Made by a program: the position numbers and the translations under genes | Shown: in pieces, positions 5,804 through 13,353 of the stretch | Numbering within the stretch: position 1 is the first letter of the stretch | Layout of the letters: each line of letters opens with the position of its first letter | Notes under the pieces: model-generated | The model's input: only the letters and a program-made list of their open reading frames with translations | Databases searched by the model: none | What the model was told of the DNA's origin: nothing | From: Chloroflexota bacterium | GTDB taxonomy: Bacteria > Chloroflexota > Dehalococcoidia > UBA3495 | Assembly: GCA_002707185.1 (NCBI GenBank) | Contig: PAMF01000067.1 | Location: 1 to 15,117, forward strand | Reading direction: 5' to 3' | Length of the DNA: 15,117 bases

Positions 5804-6574
5804 ATGACGACGTACGCGCGATATATTGCAAATGGAGCTGTGACCCACGGAATTCTGGACGGAGATGTTTTGAAAGAAATTTCAAATTCACCTTTAGAGG
5901 ATCACTCTGAAACGGGAACATCCCACCCAGTTTCCGACGTTACGCTTCTCTCACCAACAGAGCCCAGCAAGGTAGTAGCTATCGGTCTTAATTACAAAAG
6001 TCACTTGGGAGGAAGACCAGGGCCTAATGCTCCAGAACCTTTCCTGAAAGCACCTACAACCGTCATAGCCCAAGACGAGGAAATAGTGATACCTAAGGTA
6101 GCACTGGACGAGGGAGTCAAAATACAGCCCGAAGCCGAATTGGCCCTCGTAATTGGAAAGAAATGTAAAAGCGCCAGTCAAGCCAATGCATTGGATTATG
6201 TTTTTGCTTATACATGTGGCAATGATGTTTCAGCCAGAGATTGGCAACAAAATGATTTGCAGTGGGCAAGAGCGAAATCTTCCGATACTTTCGGACCGAT
6301 AGGCCCGTGGATGACTACAGATTTAGATCCCACCAACATCCAGGTTACCTGTCGGATCAATGGGGAAGAAAAACAGAATCAAAACACATCCGATCTCTTG
6401 CATCCAGTAACCAAAATCATCGAATATGTGAGTGCTGTGATAACTCTGAATCCAGGTGACGTAATAATGACTGGAACACCTGGAACACCGGGGGACATAC
6501 ATCCCGGAGACGTCGTAGAAGTGGAAATAAGTGGTGTGGGAGTCCTTAGGAACCCAGTTGTTGCAGGCTCATAA
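5804..6574 (+). CDS. Fumarylacetoacetate hydrolase (FAH) family protein
   Basis: This is a 256-residue member of the FAH superfamily, metal-dependent C-C hydrolases or decarboxylases and tautomerases such as FAHD1-type acylpyruvase/oxaloacetate decarboxylase or HpcE-like enzymes. The N-terminal cap (about 1-50) leads into VVAIGLNYKSHLGG. The metal-binding triad is Glu110 and Glu112 in QPEAELALVIG and Asp141 in GNDVSARDWQ. Further family motifs are KSSDTFGPIGPW and the C-terminal VIMTGTPGTPGDIHPGDVVEVEISGVGVL. Length and motifs are complete. GGGAGGA precedes the ATG with suitable spacing. It lies 103 bp after queC, so it may be read through from it or have its own promoter; I see no convincing -35/-10. 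The exact substrate cannot be told from sequence. Confidence 0.9.
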   Translation: MTTYARYIANGAVTHGILDGDVLKEISNSPLEDHSETGTSHPVSDVTLLSPTEPSKVVAIGLNYKSHLGGRPGPNAPEPFLKAPTTVIAQDEEIVIPKVALDEGVKIQPEAELALVIGKKCKSASQANALDYVFAYTCGNDVSARDWQQNDLQWARAKSSDTFGPIGPWMTTDLDPTNIQVTCRINGEEKQNQNTSDLLHPVTKIIEYVSAVITLNPGDVIMTGTPGTPGDIHPGDVVEVEISGVGVLRNPVVAGS

Positions 6575-6608
6575 AACAAAACCCACTAAATATTTGAAAT
6601 AGTAGTAT

Positions 6609-6640
6609 GGGGGATGGGATAAAAATATATCCCATCCCCT
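6609..6640. terminator. Strong hairpin between convergent genes, terminator without a U-tract
   Basis: A GC-rich stem of 11 perfect base pairs (6610-6620 with 6629-6639), extendable by an A-T pair inside and a G-T pair outside, closes an AT-only loop. It lies between the FAH-family stop (6574) and the ccdA stop (6649). No T-run follows on either strand, so it is not a canonical intrinsic terminator. It may act as a transcript-end stabiliser or with Rho. Confidence 0.6.
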
Positions 6641-6648
6641 AAATTCAG

Positions 6649-7410
6649 TCAGGAAATCAGCTGATCCACCCGAAGCTCAAGTATTACCCTGCCATCGCCT
6701 ATAAGCCAATACCAAATGAGATAGAGTCCCGCTAACAGCATAGCTATCTTTCCTAAAATATCGACGTAAACAGTTGCTCTGGAAATAATTCTAGAAAGCG
6801 AATTTTCAAAGAATAGTGCCGACAAAGTGACTCCAGTCATCACAATTCCCATCCCCAAACTATATGAAAGTGATCCAAGAACAACATTAAGAAAAGTACC
6901 AACGGTTAATCCCGATCCCACAACTATGCCAATGGCTGCGAGAAATATGGGAAGTGCACAGCTAACAGAAGCCAATGCATAAGCAATACCGAACAAAAAA
7001 GTGCTGGGCAGATCAGCCAAGGTACCAACCTCAAAACCAGACAATCCAGGTAAAGCCAGAGTCCTCTTCTGGTATAGCATCCAAAGCGCAACTAAGCTAA
7101 TACCGATCCCCACGCCAAGTCCTAAAAATGGAAGAAAAGGGGCAATGAATTTGCCTCCGATGGCCAAAATCAAACCTAATGACCCAAAAACGGTGACAAA
7201 GCCAAGTGTTACAGCCACCCCTCTCGTTAGACCAGTAATAGTCAACCTTAAAACACCATTACTTCCAGAAATAGAACCAATCTGATATCCAACATAAGCG
7301 GGAAACATGGCCATACCACATGGATTAAATGCTGCAATAATTCCAGCGGTGAAAGCAAAATATATAGGTACGCTCAGCAAAAATATTTTCCTAGATGAAT
7401 TTGATAGCAC
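6649..7410 (-). CDS. ccdA: CcdA/DsbD-type transmembrane thiol-disulfide transporter
   Basis: This is an integral membrane protein that carries reducing equivalents from cytoplasmic thioredoxin across the membrane, typically to keep apocytochrome c thiols reduced. The 253 residues contain six hydrophobic segments and the two conserved redox cysteines: Cys31 in FNPCGMAMFPAYVGY and Cys151 in ASVSCALPIFLAAIG. There is no periplasmic DsbD domain, so this is the short CcdA form. The 5' limit is a GTG at 7410, because an in-frame TAA lies 12 nt upstream. A TTG at 7380-7378 with AGGA 8 nt before it is an alternative that would give the usual short N-terminus (MLSVPIYFAF). Together with CcmAB in the same window, it fits cytochrome c biogenesis. 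Confidence 0.85.
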   Translation of the reverse strand: MLSNSSRKIFLLSVPIYFAFTAGIIAAFNPCGMAMFPAYVGYQIGSISGSNGVLRLTITGLTRGVAVTLGFVTVFGSLGLILAIGGKFIAPFLPFLGLGVGIGISLVALWMLYQKRTLALPGLSGFEVGTLADLPSTFLFGIAYALASVSCALPIFLAAIGIVVGSGLTVGTFLNVVLGSLSYSLGMGIVMTGVTLSALFFENSLSRIISRATVYVDILGKIAMLLAGLYLIWYWLIGDGRVILELRVDQLIS

Positions 7411-7429
7411 ATTTCGAATTTACTTAACC

Positions 7430-7459
7430 ATTATACTTTCTCTTTTGTGCCTAAGTTAA
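7430..7459 (-). promoter_or_regulatory. Candidate promoter for ccdA
   Basis: The minus strand has TATAAT at 7435-7430 and, 18 bp upstream, TTAACT (7459-7454; four of six -35 bases). Transcription would start near 7423, only about 12 nt before the GTG at 7410 but 42 nt before the alternative TTG. That mildly favours the TTG start or a very short leader. The -35 box abuts the -35 of the divergent reductase promoter. Confidence 0.45.
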
Positions 7460-7488
7460 TTGACAGTCACGCCTGTGATTGCTAGAGT
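7460..7488 (+). promoter_or_regulatory. Candidate extended -10 promoter for the sulfite/nitrite reductase gene
   Basis: A consensus TTGACA (7460-7465), a 17-bp spacer and TAGAGT (7483-7488) with a TGC extension just before it (7480-7482) form a plausible sigma70 promoter. Transcription would begin near 7495, giving a leader of about 120 nt before the ATG at 7615. A perfect palindrome lies across the predicted start. Confidence 0.5.
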
Positions 7489-7492
7489 AAAT

Positions 7493-7507
7493 CTCAATCA
7501 GATTGAG
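7493..7507. promoter_or_regulatory. Perfect 15-bp palindrome over the predicted reductase transcription start (candidate operator)
   Basis: CTCAATC, one central A, GATTGAG: seven-base arms with no mismatch. It begins 5 bp after the -10 box, so a bound protein would block initiation. Its core, TCAA-N5-TTGA, also fits the T-N11-A layout of LysR-type boxes and recurs at 2822-2834 upstream of korA. The regulator is unknown. Confidence 0.45.
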
Positions 7508-7525
7508 TAATAAAGTACTATGGTA

Positions 7526-7558
7526 TTAGTTGGCTAGCGTTAGTTGAGCGAATCAACT
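7526..7558. promoter_or_regulatory. Inverted and direct repeats in the reductase leader
   Basis: AGTTGA-N5-TCAACT (7542-7558) is a six-base-arm dyad. TTAGTTG occurs twice in direct orientation (7526-7532 and 7540-7546), 14 bp apart, around a GCTAGC palindrome. The group lies between the candidate promoter and the gene and could be a second operator or a small mRNA hairpin. Confidence 0.3.
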
Positions 7559-7614
7559 TAATGGCTACTGTAATTAACATGATTGGCGAATGACCGATAG
7601 CAGGAGATTTGAAT

Positions 7615-9372
7615 ATGACTACTTCTGAATGGCAGCCCAAAACACAGGGCATTCTTGAAATACTTCCTGAGGAAATTGTCGATTTCGAAGAACAGGTTGT
7701 TCGATTTCAAGCAGGAGAGTGGAATCCCAATGACTTTATGGCCTACCGCCTCAGACAAGGTGTATATGGCCAGAGACAAGCAGAGTCACAAATGATGAGA
7801 ATAAAAGCGCCCTTTGGTGGCATTAATGCTGACCAGATGGATACATTGGGTGTATTGGCAGAAAAATTTGCTCCTCTTGGCAGGGGGCACGTAACAACCA
7901 GGGAGAATTTTCAGTTTCACCATATCCCATTAGAAGTGACCCCAGAAATAATGCGAATGATAGGGGATGTTGGGTTATCAACAAGAGAGGCGTGCGGCAA
8001 TACTGTCAGGAATGTAACGGGGTCCCCAATGGCGGGAGTGAACCCAGATGAGCCGTTTGACGTAACCCCCTATGCTGCGGCATACGCAAGATATTTCGTC
8101 AGACACCCGTTCACTCAATCACTGCCCAGAAAATTTAAAACCTCCTTTTCGGATAGTGACGAAGACTATGCCATTTCCGCCATCCACGATATGGGTTTCA
8201 TACCCAAGATGAAAGATGGCAAAAAGGGATTTAAAATGGTCACCGGCGGTGGTACATCTATCATGCCGAAAATAGGACAAGCACTGTTTGAATTCGTTCC
8301 CGTTGAAGAATATATAAAGATTACTGAAGCTGTCATACGGATATTTCACAAGACTGACGAATTGCGTAAAAATCGCATGAAGGCACGGATTAAATTTTAT
8401 ATAGACCGAATTGGAATGGATGAGTTCAGGAACCAAGTGGAAGAGGAATTGAAGGGAGCTTGGGCACAGAAATCCTTTGATCCAACACCTTTACTTTTCA
8501 TTGAGGATGAAGCGAAGGACGCTCCGTCGCTAACAGGCACTTATAAAACCGGTGCTGGCAAAGAATTTGACAGGTGGGTGGACTCAAACGTCCGGGCACA
8601 AAAGCAAGAAGGCTATAGAGTCGTAACAGTTAAGCTACCACTAGGTGACGTGGATGCAAATCAATTTCACCAAATAGCTGAAATGTCGAGAAAATATGCA
8701 GGAGGCAGGATGCGTCTTAGCCACCAGCAGAATCTTGCATTTAGATGGGTTCCTAGTGAAGCTCTCTACGAAGTATGGGAAATATTAAATGAGATTGGAC
8801 TAGGTGATCCAGGAGCACATGAAATTACAGATATTGTTTCATGCCCTGGGACCGACAGTTGTAAGCTAGGAATTACATCCTCGATGGGCTTAGGTAGTGC
8901 GATAAGTGAAATGGTGGAATCGATAGACACTAGTGATCCACTGATACGGAAAATGCACATAAAAATGTCAGGTTGCCCGAATGGATGTGGCCAACATCAC
9001 ATAGGAGACATCGGATTCCATGGTGCGGCTGCAAAGGGCCCAGGAGGACAAATTCCGGCGTATGAAATGTTTTTGGGTGGGAGTTTTGACGGCGGAGACA
9101 CCCGCATAGGTCAACGTGTGAAGACAAAAATACCGGCAAAGCGTGTTCCCGAAGCTATAGGAAAAATACTGTCCCACTACAAAACGGATAGGAAAGATGG
9201 AGAGGAATTTAAGGAATACGTTGCCAGGGTGGGATCAGAATCTATTGAGCCCATACTGGAAGAATTCAAAGACCTTCCAGAGCTTAATCGAGACTCACTG
9301 CAGTACTACATGGATTGGACAAAAACCGTCAAGTATCAGTTAGAGCGTGGCGAAGGAGAATGCGCAGTATAA
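7615..9372 (+). CDS. Ferredoxin-type siroheme [4Fe-4S] sulfite/nitrite reductase
   Basis: This is a monomeric assimilatory-type reductase that transfers six electrons from ferredoxin to sulfite (or nitrite) at a coupled siroheme-[4Fe-4S] centre. From the ATG at 7615 the protein has 585 residues with the duplicated ferritin-like/siroheme architecture. It contains GRGHVTTRENFQFHHI, TREACGNTVRNVTGSP and PRKFKTSFS, the regions that bear the anion-binding Arg and Lys residues in this family. The cluster ligands are Cys410 and Cys416 (CPGTDSC) and Cys454 and Cys458 (SGCPNGC). I chose ATG 7615, with GGAG 8 nt before it; a TTG at 7609 in frame is less likely. No siroheme synthesis, ferredoxin or cys genes are adjacent. 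Sulfite is the more likely substrate, but nitrite cannot be ruled out by eye. The gene is monocistronic, with its own candidate promoter and terminator. Confidence 0.9.
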   Translation: MTTSEWQPKTQGILEILPEEIVDFEEQVVRFQAGEWNPNDFMAYRLRQGVYGQRQAESQMMRIKAPFGGINADQMDTLGVLAEKFAPLGRGHVTTRENFQFHHIPLEVTPEIMRMIGDVGLSTREACGNTVRNVTGSPMAGVNPDEPFDVTPYAAAYARYFVRHPFTQSLPRKFKTSFSDSDEDYAISAIHDMGFIPKMKDGKKGFKMVTGGGTSIMPKIGQALFEFVPVEEYIKITEAVIRIFHKTDELRKNRMKARIKFYIDRIGMDEFRNQVEEELKGAWAQKSFDPTPLLFIEDEAKDAPSLTGTYKTGAGKEFDRWVDSNVRAQKQEGYRVVTVKLPLGDVDANQFHQIAEMSRKYAGGRMRLSHQQNLAFRWVPSEALYEVWEILNEIGLGDPGAHEITDIVSCPGTDSCKLGITSSMGLGSAISEMVESIDTSDPLIRKMHIKMSGCPNGCGQHHIGDIGFHGAAAKGPGGQIPAYEMFLGGSFDGGDTRIGQRVKTKIPAKRVPEAIGKILSHYKTDRKDGEEFKEYVARVGSESIEPILEEFKDLPELNRDSLQYYMDWTKTVKYQLERGEGECAV

Positions 9373-9394
9373 TAACTGTTAGTTCTACTTAACT

Positions 9395-9431
9395 AAAAAA
9401 AGCAGGCCTCTTTCCGGGCCTGCTTTTTTTT
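9395..9431. terminator. Bidirectional rho-independent terminator
   Basis: A seven-base GC-rich stem, GCAGGCC (9402-9408) with GGCCTGC (9417-9423), closes an 8-nt loop. It is flanked by seven A (9395-9401) and eight T (9424-9431). It lies 22 bp after the reductase stop and 26 bp after the end of the small membrane protein gene on the other strand, so it serves both. Confidence 0.92.
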
Positions 9432-9457
9432 ACACAACCATCCATGGTACTTCGATA

Positions 9458-9763
9458 CTACTTTGACTTCCTCCCCAGAAAAAAAACAAGATATGTTCCC
9501 AAAAATGCAACTAGCGCCAACCAAGCAAACAATGGGGATTTCGTGGCAAAAAACAAAATACCCATTACCGCAGATACAATTATCAGTTTTAAAGGGGAAA
9601 CAAGCCCAAACCTTCGCCCTAAACTTTGACCAATCCAAATCTTTAGGTCTTCAAATATAGGGTTTTGTGGCTGAGCTAGCGCTTTAGGCGGCTCAGGAAG
9701 ATCTCCAGAATCCTTCAGGATTTCCTCAATCTCATCTTCGTATTTTTCGGACTTATCTGACAT
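9458..9763 (-). CDS. Small two-helix membrane protein of unknown function
   Basis: This 101-residue protein matches no family I can name. The N-terminal third is charged and acidic (DEIEEILKD at 10-18), followed by a proline-rich linker (PEPPKALAQPQNP). An amphipathic-looking stretch with a basic GRR follows (FEDLKIWIGQSLGRR). Two hydrophobic segments at about 58-74 and 77-96 are separated by a very short turn, and a basic GRKSK tail ends the protein. This predicts a hairpin membrane anchor with a cytoplasmic N-terminal domain and no signal peptide. GAAGG lies about 8 nt before the ATG. It has its own candidate promoter and shares a terminator with the reductase gene, so it looks like a genuine single-gene unit. 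It is transcribed divergently from tig. Confidence 0.75.
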   Translation of the reverse strand: MSDKSEKYEDEIEEILKDSGDLPEPPKALAQPQNPIFEDLKIWIGQSLGRRFGLVSPLKLIIVSAVMGILFFATKSPLFAWLALVAFLGTYLVFFLGRKSK

Positions 9764-9831
9764 CCCTATACCTTCGCCGGTGAATAGATAATTTCTGAAA
9801 CACAGGCCTAATTATCCTCATTTGTTAAATG

Positions 9832-9860
9832 ATGCTATTTAGGAAACTATCCAGTGTCAA
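9832..9860 (-). promoter_or_regulatory. Candidate promoter for the small membrane protein gene
   Basis: On the minus strand, TTGACA (9860-9855), a 17-bp spacer and TAGCAT (9837-9832; four of six -10 bases). The predicted start near 9825 leaves a leader of about 60 nt before the ATG at 9763. Confidence 0.45.
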
Positions 9861-9972
9861 CGTCATACAACTTTAACTGTAAGAATAATAACTAGGGTTG
9901 GTTTTATTATTCAAGTTTTCTAATTCTCACTGTTTAATAACAATCAATGTAGAGGCATCGAAGAGCTAAAAA

Positions 9973-10000
9973 TGGATATTCCCAAGCTGAGTGATATAAT
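9973..10000 (+). promoter_or_regulatory. Candidate promoter for the tig-clpP-clpX operon
   Basis: A perfect TATAAT (9995-10000) is preceded at 16 bp by TGGATA (9973-9978; four of six -35 bases). Transcription would start near 10007, giving a leader of about 37 nt that carries AGGAG (10033-10037) six bases before the tig GTG. Confidence 0.55.
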
Positions 10001-10043
10001 TGCGAGGCTGTTTCATAAAAGTTTTGACCGTTAGGAGCCTCCC

Positions 10044-11402
10044 GTGAAAATAACTCAGGATGAGGTTGTAGAACGCCAAACAACTCTCCACATAGAGCTG
10101 GATGATGAAGACATAGATCCATATCTCCAACGTGCTTATAGTCGCGTGGTGCAAAGAGTCAATATACCAGGCTTCAGAAAAGGTAAGGCCCCAAGAAGCA
10201 TCATCGAGCAGTACTATGGCCGGGAATCTCTACTAAATGAAATCCTTGATTCTATGCTTCCTGAGTTGACTGGCAAGGCGATAACCGAAGAAGAGATCGA
10301 GGCTGTAGGTATGCCCAGCATAGACCTTGAGGGTTTGGACCCTTTCAAGTTTTCAGCTGTGGTTCCCATGAAACCAGATATAGACCTAGGAGAATATAAA
10401 GACATTAGGGTGGAACGCGAGTCTCCATCTCTCCCAGACGACGCCATAGATGAACGAATAGAACAGTTGAGGTTGAGTGTGGCCTCTTGGGAACCGGTTG
10501 ATAGATCTGTGCAGACTGGGGACATGGTTTCCACACAGATAAAGGGCATTTTAGACGACGTCGTCGTATTGGATGAAAATGACGCAGTTTATCTTGTCAA
10601 CGAAGATATTGGACGACCATTCCCTGGTTTTTCTGACAAACTAGTAGGATTAGAAAGTGATTCCGATGCATCCTTTGACCTTGATATACCGGAGGATTTT
10701 CCGGATGAAAATCTCGCGGGGAAAAACATCTCGTTCGAAGTTAATATAAAAGACATAAAAGAACGAGTCCTTCCCGATCTAGACGACGAATTCGCCCAAA
10801 GTATAGGTGAAGGGTATGAATCCCTCGACGATCTGAGAGAAGAAATCGATAAAAGCATTATCAACGAAGCAGAGACAGAGGCCTCCCGAGCATATCGGGA
10901 AAATGTCATTCAAGCACTCCTTGAATCAGCTACCGTCGACCTCCCTCCCTTATTAATAGAACATGAGTCTTCTCACATGATTGAGGAGCAAGAAAGGATG
11001 GTTACACAGGCCAACATGGTCCTTGATGACTACCTCGCCTCCATGGGTAAAACCAGGACAGAACTCGAAGAGGAATCTAGGGAAGAAGCCATAGGTAGAC
11101 TCACAAGATCCTTCGTTCTTTCGGCTCTAGCCGATCAAGAAAATATAGACATTTCGGACAACGACATAAATGACCGAATAGATGAATTATTTTCCAATTC
11201 AGACGACGAAAAACCTGATGCAAGTCAGACCGCAGAGATGATGGACTACATGCGGCGGTCTATGCGGATGGAGCAGACTATGGAAAGACTAGAAGACATA
11301 GCTGAGGGCTATCCTGATGGAAAACCCGACGAAGACGAGCAAAAAAACTCTTCTGAAGATGCTGTGGAAGATACCTCAGTAGAAGAGCCCGAAAAACAAT
11401 AA
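10044..11402 (+). CDS. tig: Trigger factor, ribosome-bound chaperone and peptidyl-prolyl isomerase
   Basis: Trigger factor binds the ribosomal exit tunnel and shields nascent chains. The 452-residue protein starts with GTG, with AGGAG six bases upstream. The N-terminal ribosome-binding domain (about 1-115) contains the signature GFRKGKAP at 43-50. An FKBP-type PPIase domain follows (about 150-240, including GRPFPGFSDKLVG), then a long helical C-terminal chaperone domain with LPPLLIEHESSHMIEEQ. The last 30 or so residues are a highly acidic, probably disordered tail. Overall charge is strongly acidic. It is the first gene of an operon with clpP (33 bp downstream) and clpX, an order common in many bacteria that couples folding and degradation. 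Confidence 0.95.
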   Translation: MKITQDEVVERQTTLHIELDDEDIDPYLQRAYSRVVQRVNIPGFRKGKAPRSIIEQYYGRESLLNEILDSMLPELTGKAITEEEIEAVGMPSIDLEGLDPFKFSAVVPMKPDIDLGEYKDIRVERESPSLPDDAIDERIEQLRLSVASWEPVDRSVQTGDMVSTQIKGILDDVVVLDENDAVYLVNEDIGRPFPGFSDKLVGLESDSDASFDLDIPEDFPDENLAGKNISFEVNIKDIKERVLPDLDDEFAQSIGEGYESLDDLREEIDKSIINEAETEASRAYRENVIQALLESATVDLPPLLIEHESSHMIEEQERMVTQANMVLDDYLASMGKTRTELEEESREEAIGRLTRSFVLSALADQENIDISDNDINDRIDELFSNSDDEKPDASQTAEMMDYMRRSMRMEQTMERLEDIAEGYPDGKPDEDEQKNSSEDAVEDTSVEEPEKQ

Positions 11403-11435
11403 ATGCCCAACCTTATGTTGTAGGAGACACTTAAC

Positions 11436-12053
11436 ATGCTTCACCAACCTGAAAATTTAATACCCATGGTAGTAGAGAGAGACCCAAGGGGAGAAAGATC
11501 TTACGATATTTACTCTCTCCTTTTGAAAGAAAGAATTGTATTCCTTGGCAGCGGCATCAACGATCAGGTTGCTAACGCGATCATCGCACAACTTTTATTC
11601 CTAGATCGAGAAGATCCAGATAGAGATATAAACCTGTATATTAACTCTCCGGGTGGTGTGATAACTGCTGGTCTAGCAATATATGACACCATGCAATTGA
11701 TAAGGCCAGACGTATCCACTATATGTGTTGGGATGGCAGCTAGCATGGGAACCGTTTTGTTGTGTGGAGGGGCCGCAGGAAAACGCTTTTCACTACCGAA
11801 TTCTACGATTCATATGCATCAAGCCCTTGGTGGCGCGCAAGGACAGGCATCTGACATAGAAATTGCAGCCCGGGAAATTATACGTATGCAAGACAAAATT
11901 CGAAACGTGATTTCAGAGCATACTGGACAACCATACGAAAAAATTGCTAGAGATACTGACCGAGACTATTACATGAGTGCCGAACAAGCAAAAGAGTACG
12001 GTTTAGTCGATATTGTTATGGCATCTGCACCTACAGCTGATTCCAACGCATAA
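11436..12053 (+). CDS. clpP: ATP-dependent Clp protease proteolytic subunit
   Basis: ClpP forms the double-heptamer serine protease chamber used with ClpX (and other Clp ATPases). The 205-residue protein has the catalytic triad Ser103 (GMAASMG), His128 (second His in HMHQALGG) and Asp177 (DTDRD), with the 25- and 49-residue spacing of the family. The substrate-strand segment [18 protein letters not shown] is intact. The residue before His128 is Met within HMHQAL, where MIHQPL is more common; this is a mild variation. AGGAG lies 10 nt before the ATG. The N-terminus ([30 protein letters not shown]) is the typical short processed region. It is eight bases upstream of clpX. Confidence 0.96.
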   Translation: MLHQPENLIPMVVERDPRGERSYDIYSLLLKERIVFLGSGINDQVANAIIAQLLFLDREDPDRDINLYINSPGGVITAGLAIYDTMQLIRPDVSTICVGMAASMGTVLLCGGAAGKRFSLPNSTIHMHQALGGAQGQASDIEIAAREIIRMQDKIRNVISEHTGQPYEKIARDTDRDYYMSAEQAKEYGLVDIVMASAPTADSNA

Positions 12054-12061
12054 GTGTTGAT

Positions 12062-13351
12062 ATGACTACTTCCCAAAGTGACTATACCTGCTCTTTTTGC
12101 ACGAAGTCTCAAGCACAGGTTAAAAGGCTAATTGCCGGACCAGATAGAGTATTCATTTGTGATGAATGCGTAACCCTTTGTGACCAGATCATTTCTGAGG
12201 AGAATGAAGACAAAACGGATCCTTTATCCAATCCTCTTGAGAAAGGTCTTACGCCACGGGCAATATTTGAAAAACTTGAAGAATATGTAATAGGTCAAGA
12301 AAAGGCAAAAAAAACTTTAAGCGTAGCTGTTTATAATCACTACAAACGTGTGTGGTCTAATAATCAACCTGATAATGACGTTGAACTGCAGAAAGCTAAT
12401 GTATTAATGTTTGGGCCCTCGGGATCAGGTAAAACTCATCTAGCACAAACGTTAGCCAAAATACTTGATGTCCCTTTTGCAATCGCAGATGCAACTTCAC
12501 TCACTGAGGCAGGCTATGTTGGGGAAGATGTGGAAAATATCTTACTCAGATTGATCCAAGCAGCGGACTTCGATATATCTAGGGCCGAGCATGGGATCAT
12601 ATATATAGACGAAATTGACAAGATCGCTCGTAAAAATCCAAATCCTTCGATAACCCGTGACGTATCTGGGGAAGGAGTGCAACAAGCACTACTGAAGATC
12701 ATAGAAGGCTGCGTGGCAAACGTCCCTCCCCAAGGTGGACGGAAGCATCCTCACCAAGAGTTCATGCAGATCAAAACAGATGACATACTCTTTATGGTAG
12801 GTGGAGCATTTGAAGGTATGACAGAGACAATAGAGCGCCGAGAGTTTACTGACAATTATTCTCTTGGATTCAATGGAATCACTTCATCAATTAGCTCTAG
12901 CAGAAAAAGTCAGGATGTAAGACATTTGCTCAGCCCTGATGATCTTATGGAATACGGATTTATCCCAGAATTTGTAGGTAGATTGCCCGTTCTTGTAACT
13001 CTAGACAACCTTGAGAAGGAAGATCTGGTAAAAGTTCTTACCGAACCGAAAAATGCCTTTGTGAAGCAATATCAGGCGCTGTTTAACATGGATAATGTAT
13101 CCCTGTCATTTACACAAGAGGCGTTGGAGGCAGCAGCCGACATGGCGATAGTTCAAAACACTGGAGCCCGTGGTCTAAGATCAATCTTAGAAAAAACTCT
13201 CCTCAACGTGATGTACGAGCTACCAAGCCTATCTGGAGTAACTCACTGCTCTGTAAATGTCGACGCGATTCAGGGGAAAGACGAAGTAAAAATGTCAAAA
13301 GAAAGTGGAGAAATAATCCACTTACCTTCAATTGAACGTAGATCAGCCTAA
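12062..13351 (+). CDS. clpX: ATP-dependent Clp protease ATP-binding subunit ClpX
   Basis: ClpX is the hexameric AAA+ unfoldase that feeds substrates to ClpP. The 429-residue protein has an N-terminal C4 zinc-binding domain (CSFC near residue 10 and CDEC near 35), Walker A GPSGSGKT at 118-125, and Walker B IIYIDEID with Asp183-Glu184. It also has the pore-loop region [10 protein letters not shown], and [12 protein letters not shown] carrying the sensor-2 arginine. The ClpP-docking loop reads SLGFNG, a variant of the IGF loop. It starts 8 bp after the clpP stop with no evident Shine-Dalgarno (GTGTTGAT precedes the ATG), which suggests translation coupled to clpP. Its TAA is separated by only 2 bp from the stop of the convergent aspS, so no terminator fits between them. 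Confidence 0.96.
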   Translation: MTTSQSDYTCSFCTKSQAQVKRLIAGPDRVFICDECVTLCDQIISEENEDKTDPLSNPLEKGLTPRAIFEKLEEYVIGQEKAKKTLSVAVYNHYKRVWSNNQPDNDVELQKANVLMFGPSGSGKTHLAQTLAKILDVPFAIADATSLTEAGYVGEDVENILLRLIQAADFDISRAEHGIIYIDEIDKIARKNPNPSITRDVSGEGVQQALLKIIEGCVANVPPQGGRKHPHQEFMQIKTDDILFMVGGAFEGMTETIERREFTDNYSLGFNGITSSISSSRKSQDVRHLLSPDDLMEYGFIPEFVGRLPVLVTLDNLEKEDLVKVLTEPKNAFVKQYQALFNMDNVSLSFTQEALEAAADMAIVQNTGARGLRSILEKTLLNVMYELPSLSGVTHCSVNVDAIQGKDEVKMSKESGEIIHLPSIERRSA

Positions 13352-13353
13352 GC

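Larger units (their letters stand above)
9764..10043. other. Divergent intergenic region between the small membrane protein gene and tig
   Basis: These 280 bp are AT-rich, with no supported gene or RNA. They hold a candidate promoter on each strand (listed separately) and the tig ribosome-binding site. No CIRCE-type heat-shock element (TTAGCACTC-N9-GAGTGCTAA) is visible. Confidence 0.7.

Noticed and set aside
8119..8436. A 105-codon minus-strand ORF inside the siroheme reductase gene
   Set aside because: It lies wholly antisense to a well-supported coding region and has no recognisable features.
9764..10043. CIRCE/HrcA heat-shock element ahead of the tig-clpP-clpX operon
   Set aside because: No TTAGCACTC-N9-GAGTGCTAA-like inverted repeat is present; only ordinary -10/-35-like boxes.
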